Shown: positions 28,861 to 37,165, counted from the first letter of the stretch. The stretch: 64,000 bases of DNA from Bacillus sp. CHD6a (GCF_001293645.1 NZ_LBMD01000008.1:1-64000); one strand, 5' to 3'. A program made the numbers and translations. Notes: generated from the sequence alone by a model not told the origin.

Positions 28861-29643
28861 CTAGCTTAGCCAAGTACCAATCTTTTGACCGACTTTTACC
28901 TCTTCCTTCTCTTTCAATGTTTCCTCCATCATAAAACCATCTTTCTCAAACAATAAAATAACCGTAGAGCCAAATGAGAAATATGCCATTTCTTCTCCTT
29001 TTACAAGCTGCTCCCTTTCATGAGTCAACTCGATGCTGTTAACAAACATTGCGCCAACCTTTACAATGACAACGTGTTTCCCATCGTGTTCCATTTCTGT
29101 CAACCTACGATAGTTTTTTGCCAGAGGTGCTTTCCCGTACTTTAATCCCATCTGATTAACAGGATAAGATTTACCGCCAAGTGTCCACTGTTTTGTGACA
29201 TTTCCTGATATCGGTGTATGAATTTTATGATAGTGGCTTGGACTTAAATAAAGGACCATATAAGTTCCACCCGTATATTTTGTTGCTAACTCAGGATCTG
29301 AAAGCATTTCCCCAACTGAGTAATCGATCCCTTTTGCTCTCAGTTGCAGAGAATCTGTTATAAGCCCTTTCTTTTCAATTACCGCATCAACTGGGCTAAC
29401 TACTGAGCTTTTTCCAGAATCTATCGGTCTGACATGAGGCTTTAAGTTACGAATGAAAAATTGTTGCAAGGTAGGGAATGTATCCATCTTTTCCTGCATT
29501 TCTTCGGTATTTATATTATATACCTTCGCAAAAGATGGGATAAACCGCTTGCTAAGCTTAGAACTGGCAAAACGCTTAACAGCCATTGAAGACATCTTAT
29601 GATTGGTCAATTCAATAGCAAGTCTGTATATACTTTTCAACAA
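28861..29643 (-). CDS. psd: Phosphatidylserine decarboxylase
   Basis: Makes phosphatidylethanolamine at the membrane. It is a pyruvoyl enzyme that self-cleaves at the FGS motif in AYFSFGSTVILLFE near the C-terminus. Other family motifs are VVSPVDAVI and LYLSPSHYHKIHTPISG. It has about 260 residues. The start is a TTG (29643, or the next codon at 29640), 7-10 nt after GGAGG; a longer frame to 29658 begins inside that site. It is alone here, without pssA. Confidence 0.93.
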   Translation of the reverse strand: MLKSIYRLAIELTNHKMSSMAVKRFASSKLSKRFIPSFAKVYNINTEEMQEKMDTFPTLQQFFIRNLKPHVRPIDSGKSSVVSPVDAVIEKKGLITDSLQLRAKGIDYSVGEMLSDPELATKYTGGTYMVLYLSPSHYHKIHTPISGNVTKQWTLGGKSYPVNQMGLKYGKAPLAKNYRRLTEMEHDGKHVVIVKVGAMFVNSIELTHEREQLVKGEEMAYFSFGSTVILLFEKDGFMMEETLKEKEEVKVGQKIGTWLS

Positions 29644-29746
29644 AATGCATTCCTCCAAATAAAATTTCCTCTATATAAATAAGATAATCAGTTGTGTGCG
29701 TTGTCTACTAAAACTCCATGAGTGATATTATAACATTTGAGCACCA

Positions 29747-29776
29747 GAAAAGGCATCCCTATATTAAGGGATGCCT
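29747..29776 (-). terminator. pepF terminator
   Basis: AGGCATCCCT and AGGGATGCCT form a 10-bp stem, followed on the minus strand by TTTTCTGG. Confidence 0.8.
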
Positions 29777-29787
29777 CCACTATCTAC

Positions 29788-31563
29788 CTATTTGTTTGTA
29801 AGTTGTAAAAACTCTTCCACATCTTCAAGCGATTTTTTCACTGCTTTTTCCCAGAAGTCTCGTTGTGTCAGATCAACACCTAAATGCTTCATTGCTAAAT
29901 CTTCCACTGTCATAGATGCTGTATCTTTTAATAGTGCAATGTATTTTTCTTCATAGTTTGTCCCTTCTTCTAATGCTTGAGAGTAGATGCCCAATGAGAA
30001 CAAGTATCCAAACGTATAAGGGAAGTTATAGAATGGAACTTGGGTAATAAAGAAGTGCATCTTGGAAGCCCAGAACGTCGGATCGTATTCTCCTAAAGTA
30101 TCGCAATATGCTTCTTTTTGCGCTTCTACCATTAGATCGTTTAACTTTTCCACACTTACCAATCCGTTTTTACGCTCTTCATAGAATCTAGTCTCAAATA
30201 AGAAACGCGCATGGATATTCATGTAAAATGCTACACTGCGCTGTATTTTGTCTTCTAATAGGGAGATTTTCTCCTGCTCATCCTTTGCATACTTAACAGC
30301 AGCATCGGCTACAATCATTTCAGCAAAAGTAGATGCTGTCTCTGCAACATTGCTTGCATAGAAACGATTTAAAGTCGGCACTCCATGCATCGCGTGTTGA
30401 TGAAAAGCATGTCCTAATTCATGTGCCAATGTGGAGACATTAGAAAGCGTTCCAGAGTATGTCATAAAAATTCTCGATTGACCGGAGACAGGGAAACTTG
30501 TGCAGAATCCACCTGGTCGCTTTCCTGCTCTATCCTCCGCCTCAATCCAGCGGTCTTCAAATGATTTCTTTGTAAATTCTGTCAGTTCAGGACCAAACTT
30601 GGAGAACTGTTCTATTATAAATTCTGCTCCTTCTTGATAAGAAAGAATTGTTTCTTCTGCAGATAATGGAGCGGACACATCATACATGTTTAATTTATCA
30701 AGGCCTAATAGTTCCGCCTTGCGTTCAAGATACTTTTTCAACGTGCCTTTATGGTCCGTAATTACTTGCCACATAGTATCTAACGTTTCTTGCTTCATTC
30801 TATTGTTCTCTAGTGGTTCTTTAAGTACAGAATCCCAGCCTCTTTGCTCATATACTTGAAGTCTGAATCCTGCCAGATGGTTTAAAGCAGATGCAATGGT
30901 TTCGGCCTGATTTTCCCACGCTTTTTTCCAGGCAGCAGAAACATTCTTGCGAACACTACGGTCTCCATTTGAAAAACGGTTATGGGCTTGTCCTACAGAA
31001 AGCTCCTTTACTTCTCCGTTTTCTTCAACCGGTATTTTAATTGTTCCAACGATCGAGTTATATAATTTACCCCAAGCATGATAACCATCAACAGCTAATG
31101 AAGTTACCAGTTTCTCCTGTGCTGCCGGTAACTTGTCACCCGCTCTACGTCTTCTTTCATTTAACACATATTCTAATGGTTGAAATACATCTCTTTGAAT
31201 GAGACTCGCCCACGCTGCTTCATCAATATCAACCAGCTTTTCATCTAATGCACCTAGCTGCACCTGTAATTTCGCATGCAGTTGTGCAACTTTCCCTTGA
31301 AGCTGAGAAGCTGCCTTGTCCTTAACATCCTGTGCAAGAAGACAACCGATGAAAGCAGAAGCCTGTACCACTTTTTTGACGACATTCTCATAGGAAACCA
31401 AAATCCCTTCAAGATTTTCGGTGGAGAAAGCTTCTATTTGTTGTTCAAATGCATGAAGTTCTGATTGTATTTCTGTTAAGTATGTATGAAATGCTTCTGA
31501 ATTGCTTCCCCCTTGGAAAAACACATCTAAATCCCAAGTTTCACTATATGTTTTCGTTGTCAC
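29788..31563 (-). CDS. pepF: Oligoendopeptidase F (M3 family)
   Basis: Cytosolic zinc metallopeptidase that cleaves short peptides. The zinc site HELGHAFHQHAM (HExxH) lies at about residue 385, with the downstream glutamate in NVAETASTFAEM. The N-terminal half is a long helical domain. At 591 residues it matches the pepF/M3 family. GTG start at 31563 follows GGGGGAG by 7 nt. It is monocistronic. Confidence 0.95.
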   Translation of the reverse strand: MTTKTYSETWDLDVFFQGGSNSEAFHTYLTEIQSELHAFEQQIEAFSTENLEGILVSYENVVKKVVQASAFIGCLLAQDVKDKAASQLQGKVAQLHAKLQVQLGALDEKLVDIDEAAWASLIQRDVFQPLEYVLNERRRRAGDKLPAAQEKLVTSLAVDGYHAWGKLYNSIVGTIKIPVEENGEVKELSVGQAHNRFSNGDRSVRKNVSAAWKKAWENQAETIASALNHLAGFRLQVYEQRGWDSVLKEPLENNRMKQETLDTMWQVITDHKGTLKKYLERKAELLGLDKLNMYDVSAPLSAEETILSYQEGAEFIIEQFSKFGPELTEFTKKSFEDRWIEAEDRAGKRPGGFCTSFPVSGQSRIFMTYSGTLSNVSTLAHELGHAFHQHAMHGVPTLNRFYASNVAETASTFAEMIVADAAVKYAKDEQEKISLLEDKIQRSVAFYMNIHARFLFETRFYEERKNGLVSVEKLNDLMVEAQKEAYCDTLGEYDPTFWASKMHFFITQVPFYNFPYTFGYLFSLGIYSQALEEGTNYEEKYIALLKDTASMTVEDLAMKHLGVDLTQRDFWEKAVKKSLEDVEEFLQLTNK

Positions 31564-31689
31564 TTTGTAACTCCCCCTTTTCGTTTCATGGATTAATTAT
31601 AAACGAAGAGTGTAAATATTTCTACAATTCTAAACTATTTGATTAGCGTAAATTTCGTATTGCGAAATTTTTCACTTTTTTCTATAATA

Positions 31690-31719
31690 GAAAAAGCCTA
31701 TGCGAAGAAGCATAAGCTT
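31690..31719 (-). terminator. Terminator of the YjcZ-like gene
   Basis: AAGCCTATGC and GCATAAGCTT form a 10-bp stem with one mismatch, followed on the minus strand by TTTTTC. The upper arm overlaps the gene's stop codon. Confidence 0.75.
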
Positions 31720-31882
31720 ATCTGTATAAGTGATTTTTGCAATAATAAGCGCCGCCAATAAGCAACAAGATAAACAGTATCACTAGAAGGCCATACACCC
31801 AACCACCATAAAATCCAGGTCCGTATGGTCCAGGATAAGGAGGAGGACAACACCCATAACCTCCGTAAGGGTACCCGTACAT
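31718..31882 (-). CDS. YjcZ-like small sporulation-type membrane protein
   Basis: A 54-residue protein with a Tyr/Gly/Pro/Cys-rich head (MYGYPYGGYGCCPPPY) and a C-terminal hydrophobic helix (VYGLLVILFILLLIGGAYY). This architecture is typical of the YjcZ/CotE-associated family of small spore proteins. The ATG at 31882 is 8 nt after AAAGGGG; a TTG seven codons upstream lies in the ribosome site. The exact function is unknown. It is a neighbour of sigK, which fits a sporulation role. Confidence 0.75.
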   Translation of the reverse strand: MYGYPYGGYGCCPPPYPGPYGPGFYGGWVYGLLVILFILLLIGGAYYCKNHLYR

Positions 31883-32024
31883 ACCAACAACCCCTTTCTC
31901 CAACCAACTGGGTATCTACACTACTACCATATGCACATCCCACAAAAGAGACAGGGCAAACGCGGAGAAAACCCCAATTAATTTTGGGAAAGTTCATGAC
32001 AACTTTGTTACAGAATATTAAATT

Positions 32025-32060
32025 CCTGTGAGGGGTCAGACCCTCACAGGATTTTCGCCT
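32025..32060. repeat. REP-like hairpin with GGTCAGACC core
   Basis: CCTGTGAGGG (32025-32034), spacer GTCAGA, CCCTCACAGG (32041-32050), then ATTTTCGCC. It has the same loop and layout as the hairpin at 16212-16245 but a different stem. It lies between the sigK terminator and the YjcZ-like gene. Confidence 0.7.
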
Positions 32061-32069
32061 TACACATCG

Positions 32070-32106
32070 AAACCCCTCGGCAAATTTCATAGCCAAGGGG
32101 TTTTTT
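32070..32106 (-). terminator. sigK terminator
   Basis: AACCCCTCGGC and GCCAAGGGGTT form a stem with one mismatch. T-rich flanks occur on both sides. Confidence 0.85.
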
Positions 32107-32109
32107 ATG

Positions 32110-32823
32110 TTATTGTTTTTTCTTTTCTTTTTCAGCACGGTAGAATTCATGGAACATTTTCATGAGGGCACGTTTTTCGATCCGTGAAACATAACTTCTT
32201 GAAATCCCCAGTTCTTTGGCTATTTCACGCTGGGTCTTTTCATCTTTAAGATCAAGGCCAAAGCGACCAACGATAACCTCGCGTTCCCTTTCATCAAGCA
32301 CGTCTATATAAACCTTTATCTTCTCCAATTCCATATTAAGCTGTATGGTATCGATGACATCCTCTGATTCTGATTTCAGCACATCAATTAAACTGATTTC
32401 GTTTCCTTCCTTATCCTGACCGATTGGATCATGCAAGGAAACATCTTTCTTCGTCTTCTTTAGAGCCCTTAAATGCATCAATATTTCATTTTCGATACAC
32501 CTTGCAGCATAGGTTGCTAGCTTCGTCCCCTTTCCGGAGTGGAAACTTTCGATTGCTTTAATTAAACCAATCGTCCCAATAGAAATTAAATCCTCTGAGT
32601 CTTCCCCGGTATTTTCAAACTTTTTGACGATATGTGCCACAAGCCTTAGGTTATGCTCAATAAGTAAGTTCCTTGCCTCTTCATTCCCTTCTGCCATCAG
32701 TTTCAGGTATTTCGCCTCATCCCCTGATGACAATGGTTGTGGAAATGCATTGTTTTTGACATAAGAAACTAGGAAAACAAGTTCTTTGATTAAGTATCCT
32801 ACCGATGCTAGTATGCTTGACAC
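32110..32823 (-). CDS. sigK: RNA polymerase sigma-K precursor (uninterrupted)
   Basis: Late mother-cell sporulation sigma factor. The 237-residue protein begins with the hydrophobic pro-peptide; the expected SpoIVFB cleavage falls between S20 and Y21 ([11 protein letters not shown]). Region 2 ([33 protein letters not shown]) and region 4 ([38 protein letters not shown]) are intact. In B. subtilis this gene is split by the skin element; here it is whole. GTG start at 32823 is 7 nt after GGAGG. Confidence 0.97.
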   Translation of the reverse strand: MSSILASVGYLIKELVFLVSYVKNNAFPQPLSSGDEAKYLKLMAEGNEEARNLLIEHNLRLVAHIVKKFENTGEDSEDLISIGTIGLIKAIESFHSGKGTKLATYAARCIENEILMHLRALKKTKKDVSLHDPIGQDKEGNEISLIDVLKSESEDVIDTIQLNMELEKIKVYIDVLDEREREVIVGRFGLDLKDEKTQREIAKELGISRSYVSRIEKRALMKMFHEFYRAEKEKKKQ

Positions 32824-33021
32824 ACTTTCACCTCCATAAGAAATGCTTAGGCAAGAGCCCAGTAATAATTCTTATGTAGGAAAAGACCAACATGTGCAAG
32901 TACACTTCAAAATAAATCCAAATTAATGTGGCATATTATCAAGTCGTTAATATGTTATATTTATGTTACAATTCTGACGATTAATGGTACAATTTGATAA
33001 AGAGGAACAAATGTTCAAGAA

Positions 33022-33052
33022 AAAATCCTCCTATTAACATAGGAAGATTTTA
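33022..33052 (-). terminator. Terminator of the pre-peptide operon
   Basis: AAAATC-TCCTAT-TAAC-ATAGGA-GATTTT forms a near-perfect hairpin, followed on the minus strand by TTTTTTC. It overlaps the stop codon of the 78-residue gene. Confidence 0.75.
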
Positions 33053-33286
33053 GTACTTAATATAAGGATACTTTTTCAACTTGGAAGGTATGGTACCTTT
33101 ACCGACTTTCACCACACTGTACTCTTGGAACAATGTTTCAAACCACTTAGAAACTTCTGCATATGTTTTATTCTTGTAATCAACAAGCTGGGCAACACGG
33201 TAATGCCTACGCGCCTTTTGCTCACGATCAACAACGATAAACCAAAAGCATGTAAGCTCAAAAGTGTTTGTACTAGTCGCCGACAT
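33050..33286 (-). CDS. Unrecognised 78-residue protein next to the pre-peptide
   Basis: No family recognised. The protein (MSATSTNTFELTCFWFIV...) has no clear signal peptide or membrane segment and a basic C-terminus ending YPYIKY. It has a good ribosome site (GGAAGG, 8 nt before ATG) and lies 30 nt downstream of the secreted pre-peptide on the same strand, so the two are probably cotranscribed and end at the terminator at 33022. It may be an output or modulator of the adjacent regulator, but this is only inference from position. Confidence 0.65.
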   Translation of the reverse strand: MSATSTNTFELTCFWFIVVDREQKARRHYRVAQLVDYKNKTYAEVSKWFETLFQEYSVVKVGKGTIPSKLKKYPYIKY

Positions 33287-33316
33287 GGTATCAACCTTCC
33301 TTTGTTAATTTATTTA

Positions 33317-33439
33317 TTAATATAAAGGCGGTAACTCATTCGTTTTGTAATCATCAGAAGGACCCGCATGAGAAGTAACTGCATTTGCACCAAACAAAGT
33401 TAAGGAAACTACTAGAAACGTTAAGATAAACTTCTTCAT
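33317..33439 (-). CDS. Secreted pre-peptide, PapR/Phr-like signalling candidate
   Basis: A 40-residue ORF with AGAGGT 7 nt before its ATG. It starts MKKFILTFLVVSLTLFGANA, a classical signal peptide, followed by a short polar tail that ends NELPPLY. Small exported pre-peptides with a C-terminal active heptapeptide are the form of PapR (ending ADLPFEF in B. cereus) and Phr peptides. It faces away from a PlcR-like regulator and has a promoter with a built-in inverted repeat. The active peptide and receptor pairing are inferred. Confidence 0.72.
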   Translation of the reverse strand: MKKFILTFLVVSLTLFGANAVTSHAGPSDDYKTNELPPLY

Positions 33440-33502
33440 TATCATTACCTCTTTCTACTTTTTATTTGGATTACTAATAAGCTATCTTAATAAGTATTTT
33501 AC

Positions 33503-33531
33503 ACTATATTGAAAATTCATATTTTCCTCAA
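33503..33531 (-). promoter_or_regulatory. Pre-peptide promoter with operator in the spacer
   Basis: On the minus strand TTGAGG (33526-33531) and TATAGT (33503-33508) are 17 bp apart. The perfect inverted repeat GAAAAT-TCAT-ATTTTC (33511-33526 on the plus strand) fills the spacer. This is a likely regulator binding site. It does not match the PlcR box TATGnAnnnnTnCATA. Confidence 0.55.
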
Positions 33532-33572
33532 AATTGAATGTTATGCCCATATAATCTATGGTTTTCTTCCGT

Positions 33573-33601
33573 TTGCTACCGTTTTCGCTTCAAATTATAA
33601 C
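33573..33601 (+). promoter_or_regulatory. Promoter of the PlcR-like regulator
   Basis: TTGCTA (33573-33578) and TATAAC (33596-33601) are 17 bp apart, about 37 bp before the GTG start. It is divergent from the pre-peptide promoter. The motif TATG-CC-CATA lies just upstream at 33542-33551. Confidence 0.5.
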
Positions 33602-33637
33602 TCTAGGAATATTTTATTAGTTAGGATGTGATATATT

Positions 33638-34525
33638 GTGGATTTTTCTTTAATAGGAAAAGAGATAAAAGTCCTGCGGTCTGCACTAAACTTATCACAA
33701 GCTGAGTTGAGTGAGGGGATCTGTACGCAATCACAAATCAGTAAGATTGAGAAAGGGGAAGTATTTCCACTTGCTAATACCTTATATTATATAGCAGAAA
33801 GACTGGGTGTGGATATAAATTATTTTTATGATTTAGCCACTAACCCTCAATTATCATATGTAAAAGAGGTTTTTGCACAAGTTAAGGAACTATTAAACAG
33901 AAGTGAATTTGAAGAGGTTTACAACATTGTAGAAAACGAAAGGAAGAACCCTTTATTTGTTAATAACAGAAAAAATAAACAGTTTCTATTATCTACAGAA
34001 GGTGTTTGTGTTTATCATTTAAAAAACAATAAACGCGAGGCCTTAAGACTATTACAAAGTGCTCTGGACTTAACTAAAATGACTTCTAAATTATTAGGAG
34101 AGAGAGAAATAGAAATTCTTAATAGTATGGCTATTGTTCATTTTGAAACCAAAAATTGCGAAGAGGCATTAAGAATTTTTAATCATGCCATTAATTGTTA
34201 CATGAAAATACCATATCATCATGACCCAACTATTAAAACTAAAATATTATATAACAAAGCTAAAACCCTAACAAGATTAAACAAACTCGAAGAATCTAAT
34301 GACACATGTAAACTTGCGGTAAAATGGTGTGTAAAACAGAATAGTCTTTATGGATTAGGTAACTTATATTACCATATAGGTTATAATTATAGTCTATTAG
34401 ACCATAATGACATAGCAATCGAATATTTCAACAAGTCCATTCAAATTTTCATGATTCAAGAGAATAAGGTTTTCGTTAAGCACATTAAAGAAAAAATTGA
34501 TGAATTATCTGTCTTAATTGATTAA
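33638..34525 (+). CDS. PlcR-like HTH-TPR transcriptional regulator (RRNPP family)
   Basis: A 295-residue protein with an N-terminal XRE-type helix-turn-helix (about 6-62, SQAELSEGICTQSQISKIEKG) and then about five TPR-like helical pairs to the C-terminus (for example EILNSMAIVHFETKNCEEALRIF and LGNLYYHIGYNYSLLDHNDIAIEYF). Length and layout match PlcR-type peptide-sensing activators. The GTG start is 8 nt from a weak AGGATG. The gene is visibly richer in A+T than its neighbours, suggesting acquisition. Its likely ligand is the divergent pre-peptide. Targets are not known. Confidence 0.88.
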   Translation: MDFSLIGKEIKVLRSALNLSQAELSEGICTQSQISKIEKGEVFPLANTLYYIAERLGVDINYFYDLATNPQLSYVKEVFAQVKELLNRSEFEEVYNIVENERKNPLFVNNRKNKQFLLSTEGVCVYHLKNNKREALRLLQSALDLTKMTSKLLGEREIEILNSMAIVHFETKNCEEALRIFNHAINCYMKIPYHHDPTIKTKILYNKAKTLTRLNKLEESNDTCKLAVKWCVKQNSLYGLGNLYYHIGYNYSLLDHNDIAIEYFNKSIQIFMIQENKVFVKHIKEKIDELSVLID

Positions 34526-34554
34526 AAAAACTAGGCCTCGCAGCCTAGTTTTTT
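34524..34554. terminator. Bidirectional terminator, regulator/opuF
   Basis: AACTAGGC (34529-34536) and GCCTAGTT (34543-34550) form the stem, with an A run and a T run on either side. Confidence 0.88.
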
Positions 34555-34559
34555 CATTT

Positions 34560-36083
34560 CTATTCCCCTATCAAGCCTTTCTTTTCTAAAAACTCTTTGG
34601 CTACTTCATAAGTCGTTTTTCCTTCTACGGTAACCTCGTAGTTCATGTTACGCATTTCGTCATCATTTATTTGATTTTCTAATTGATTTAGGATGTCTTC
34701 TAGTTCTGGATGTTCTTCAAGTGTTTCTTTTCTGAGTAGTGCCGCTCCTTGATAAGGAGGGAAAAGGTTTTTATCGTCTTCAAGTACTCGTAGATTAAAT
34801 TGCTTGATTTCTGCATCTGTCGAGTAGGCGTCTACTAAGTTTACATCGCCATTTTCCACTGCCTGATAGCGTAGTTTTGCTTGCATGGTGGTAAGGTTTG
34901 GGAAGGTGATACCGTACACTTCTTGAATTCCTCGGTATCCGTCTTCACGGTCAGAGAATTCTAATGTGAATCCTGCTCTAATTTCATTTTTAGCACCATT
35001 CAAGTCAGATATTGTATTAATGTTATTTTGTTCAGCAAAGTCTTCCGGAATAGCGAGTGCATAAGTGTTATTAAAACCCATTGGTTTTAAATATACAAGT
35101 TCATCTTGCTCCAACAATCCTTCTTTTGCTTGCTCAAACACTTCCTCATCGTTAATGCTGACAGGTTCCTCTTCCAATAAGGTGACAATGGCTGTACCAG
35201 AATATTCAGGGTATATGTCAATGTCCTTATTTTTCAACGCTCGGTATACAAAACTTGTGTTTCCAAGTGATGGGCGCAATTCAACTCGGAGATCTGTTTC
35301 TTCTTCAATCAACAGTTTGTACATGTTTATGATGATATCGGGTTCTGCGCCAATTTTCCCACTGATGACCAGGTCAGCTTCAGTTGCTTTCATGACTGCA
35401 AAAGGAGAAAGGAAAAGAAGAACCACAACAATCCCTATGATCAGTGCTTTCTTACCAGATCCTTTTCTTGCAGCCGTTTCAATCATACGTAAAATGATAT
35501 CGAACAATATTGCAAGGAGTGCCGCTGGAATTGCTCCTAATAAAATTAACGCATTGTCGTTTCGGTCAATCCCAAGAAGAATCAGACTTCCCAATCCTCC
35601 TGCTCCAATCAATGCCACAATAGTTGCTGTACCGATAATCAATACCATTGCAGTCCGTATGCCTGCCATAATAACAGGCAACGCAAGTGGCAACTCCACT
35701 CGAAATAACCTTTTCATCGAAGTCATACCCATCGCTTTTGCTGCTTCACGCAAGGAAGGATCTACTTCTTTTATTCCGGTATAAGTATTTCTTAATATTG
35801 GGAGCAATGCATAGAGAAATAATGCAATGACGGCCGGAACAAACCCGATTCCAACAAGGGGAATTAAAAGTCCGAGCAAAGCAAGAGAGGGGATTGTCTG
35901 CATGACCGCTGTTATTCCAATAACAGGCTCTGCAATACGTTCTTTTCTCGTTAACAACACACCAAGTGGTACAGATATGAACACCGCTATAGCCAGTGCA
36001 ATGACCGAAATTTGAATATGTTCTAAGAGCGCGGTCCAAAGTTGATCACCACGGGCTGCATATAGTTCTTGAAGAAATGTCAT
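34560..36083 (-). CDS. opuFB: Osmoprotectant ABC transporter, permease fused to binding protein (OpuFB-type)
   Basis: Imports compatible solutes such as glycine betaine. Residues about 1-210 form an OpuBB/BD-like permease with the EAA-type loop (LREAAKAMGMTSMKRLFRVELPLALPVI). A further membrane segment near 215-230 (ALIIGIVVVLLFLSPFAV) leads to a class II substrate-binding domain (about 235-505) on the outside. This fused form is the OpuF type described in Bacillus infantis. The ATG overlaps the opuFA stop by 4 nt, so translation is coupled. Confidence 0.9.
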   Translation of the reverse strand: MTFLQELYAARGDQLWTALLEHIQISVIALAIAVFISVPLGVLLTRKERIAEPVIGITAVMQTIPSLALLGLLIPLVGIGFVPAVIALFLYALLPILRNTYTGIKEVDPSLREAAKAMGMTSMKRLFRVELPLALPVIMAGIRTAMVLIIGTATIVALIGAGGLGSLILLGIDRNDNALILLGAIPAALLAILFDIILRMIETAARKGSGKKALIIGIVVVLLFLSPFAVMKATEADLVISGKIGAEPDIIINMYKLLIEEETDLRVELRPSLGNTSFVYRALKNKDIDIYPEYSGTAIVTLLEEEPVSINDEEVFEQAKEGLLEQDELVYLKPMGFNNTYALAIPEDFAEQNNINTISDLNGAKNEIRAGFTLEFSDREDGYRGIQEVYGITFPNLTTMQAKLRYQAVENGDVNLVDAYSTDAEIKQFNLRVLEDDKNLFPPYQGAALLRKETLEEHPELEDILNQLENQINDDEMRNMNYEVTVEGKTTYEVAKEFLEKKGLIGE

Positions 36084-37036
36084 GATACAAGCCCTCCTTC
36101 TCCGCTGTGCTCATGAAGGAAGCGAAGTACATCTTTCCTACAAAGGACGCCTAAAGGTTGGTTTGCTTGCATAATGGTAACAGCCTCTTCATCTGCAAGA
36201 AATGCAAGGAGTTCTCCAAGTGTTAGCTTACTATCTACTTCGCGGAAAGGCGTTTCTGAAGACCCTATTATCAAGTCTTCTATTAGTTCCTCGATGGTTT
36301 TCTGAAGAACACTGCGTCTATTCCCTATAAATGATTTCACAAAATCGTTCTTAGGTTTATTGACGAACTCTTCTGGGGTTCCTACTTGTACTGCCTCTCC
36401 TTCTTTCATAAGGCAGATCCGGTCGCCAAGTGTTAGGGCTTCGTTCATATCGTGTGTGACAAACACGATGGTTTTTTGGATTTTCTTTTTCAAGCTAAGA
36501 AAATCTTGTTGTAACTGTTCTCTGCTGAGTGGATCAAGCGCACTAAATGGCTCATCCATTAAAATAATAGGTGGATTGGCAGCCAAAGCTCTTGCCACTC
36601 CTACTCGTTGTTGTTGACCTCCTGATAACTCTGAAGGCTTTCGTTTTTTGTAGGTAGACGGCTCGAGTCCTACTAGTTCAAGCAACTCATCCACTCTTTT
36701 GGAGATGTCCGATTTTTTCCAGGATTTAAGCTCTGGGACAATGGATATATTCTCTTCGATTGTCATATGTGGAAAAAGTGCGATTTGCTGGAGAACATAA
36801 CCAATATTCCAGCGAAGTTCATGGATATTATGGTCTGAGATACTTTTCCCGTCAATGAGGATATCCCCATTCGTAACATTATGTAATCGATTGATCATTT
36901 TCAATGTGGTTGTTTTCCCGCATCCACTCGGTCCGATTAGAACAAAGAATTCTCCTTCTTTAATTTCTAGATTAAAGGATTGGACGGCGGTTGTCCCATC
37001 TTCATATGTTTTTGATACATTCTTAAAGGTTATCAA
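36080..37036 (-). CDS. opuFA: Osmoprotectant ABC transporter ATPase (OpuFA-type)
   Basis: ATPase partner of the fused permease. Walker A GPSGCGKTT, Q-loop, signature LSGGQQQR, Walker B IILMDEPFSALD and switch His FVTHD are present, followed by a C-terminal region (about 240-315) with CBS-like sequence that could sense ionic strength or nucleotides. It has 318 residues. The start appears to be TTG at 37036 after GGGAGTG. First gene of a two-gene operon that ends at the terminator at 34524. Confidence 0.92.
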   Translation of the reverse strand: MITFKNVSKTYEDGTTAVQSFNLEIKEGEFFVLIGPSGCGKTTTLKMINRLHNVTNGDILIDGKSISDHNIHELRWNIGYVLQQIALFPHMTIEENISIVPELKSWKKSDISKRVDELLELVGLEPSTYKKRKPSELSGGQQQRVGVARALAANPPIILMDEPFSALDPLSREQLQQDFLSLKKKIQKTIVFVTHDMNEALTLGDRICLMKEGEAVQVGTPEEFVNKPKNDFVKSFIGNRRSVLQKTIEELIEDLIIGSSETPFREVDSKLTLGELLAFLADEEAVTIMQANQPLGVLCRKDVLRFLHEHSGEGGLVS

Positions 37037-37165
37037 AACCTTCTCACTCCCCCATCAAAGTAATTATTTCTCTACAGTATTTCCTAAATGCACAAACAAT
37101 AAATACCCTACTTTTCAGAGTGTGAAACTTCGTTTAAAAAAGACCATAAGGTACTGCACATTGCG

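Noticed and set aside
31698-32150. 150-residue minus-strand ORF over the YjcZ-like gene
   Set aside because: It runs across the sigK terminator and the REP-like hairpin. The overlapping 54-residue frame has the ribosome site and family features.
33542-33551. PlcR box at TATGCCCATA
   Set aside because: A PlcR box is a 16-nt palindrome, TATGnAnnnnTnCATA. Here the halves are only 2 nt apart, so it is not a match.
35065-35784. 239-residue plus-strand ORF opposite opuFB
   Set aside because: It is an antisense shadow of a clear ABC transporter gene and has no family features.
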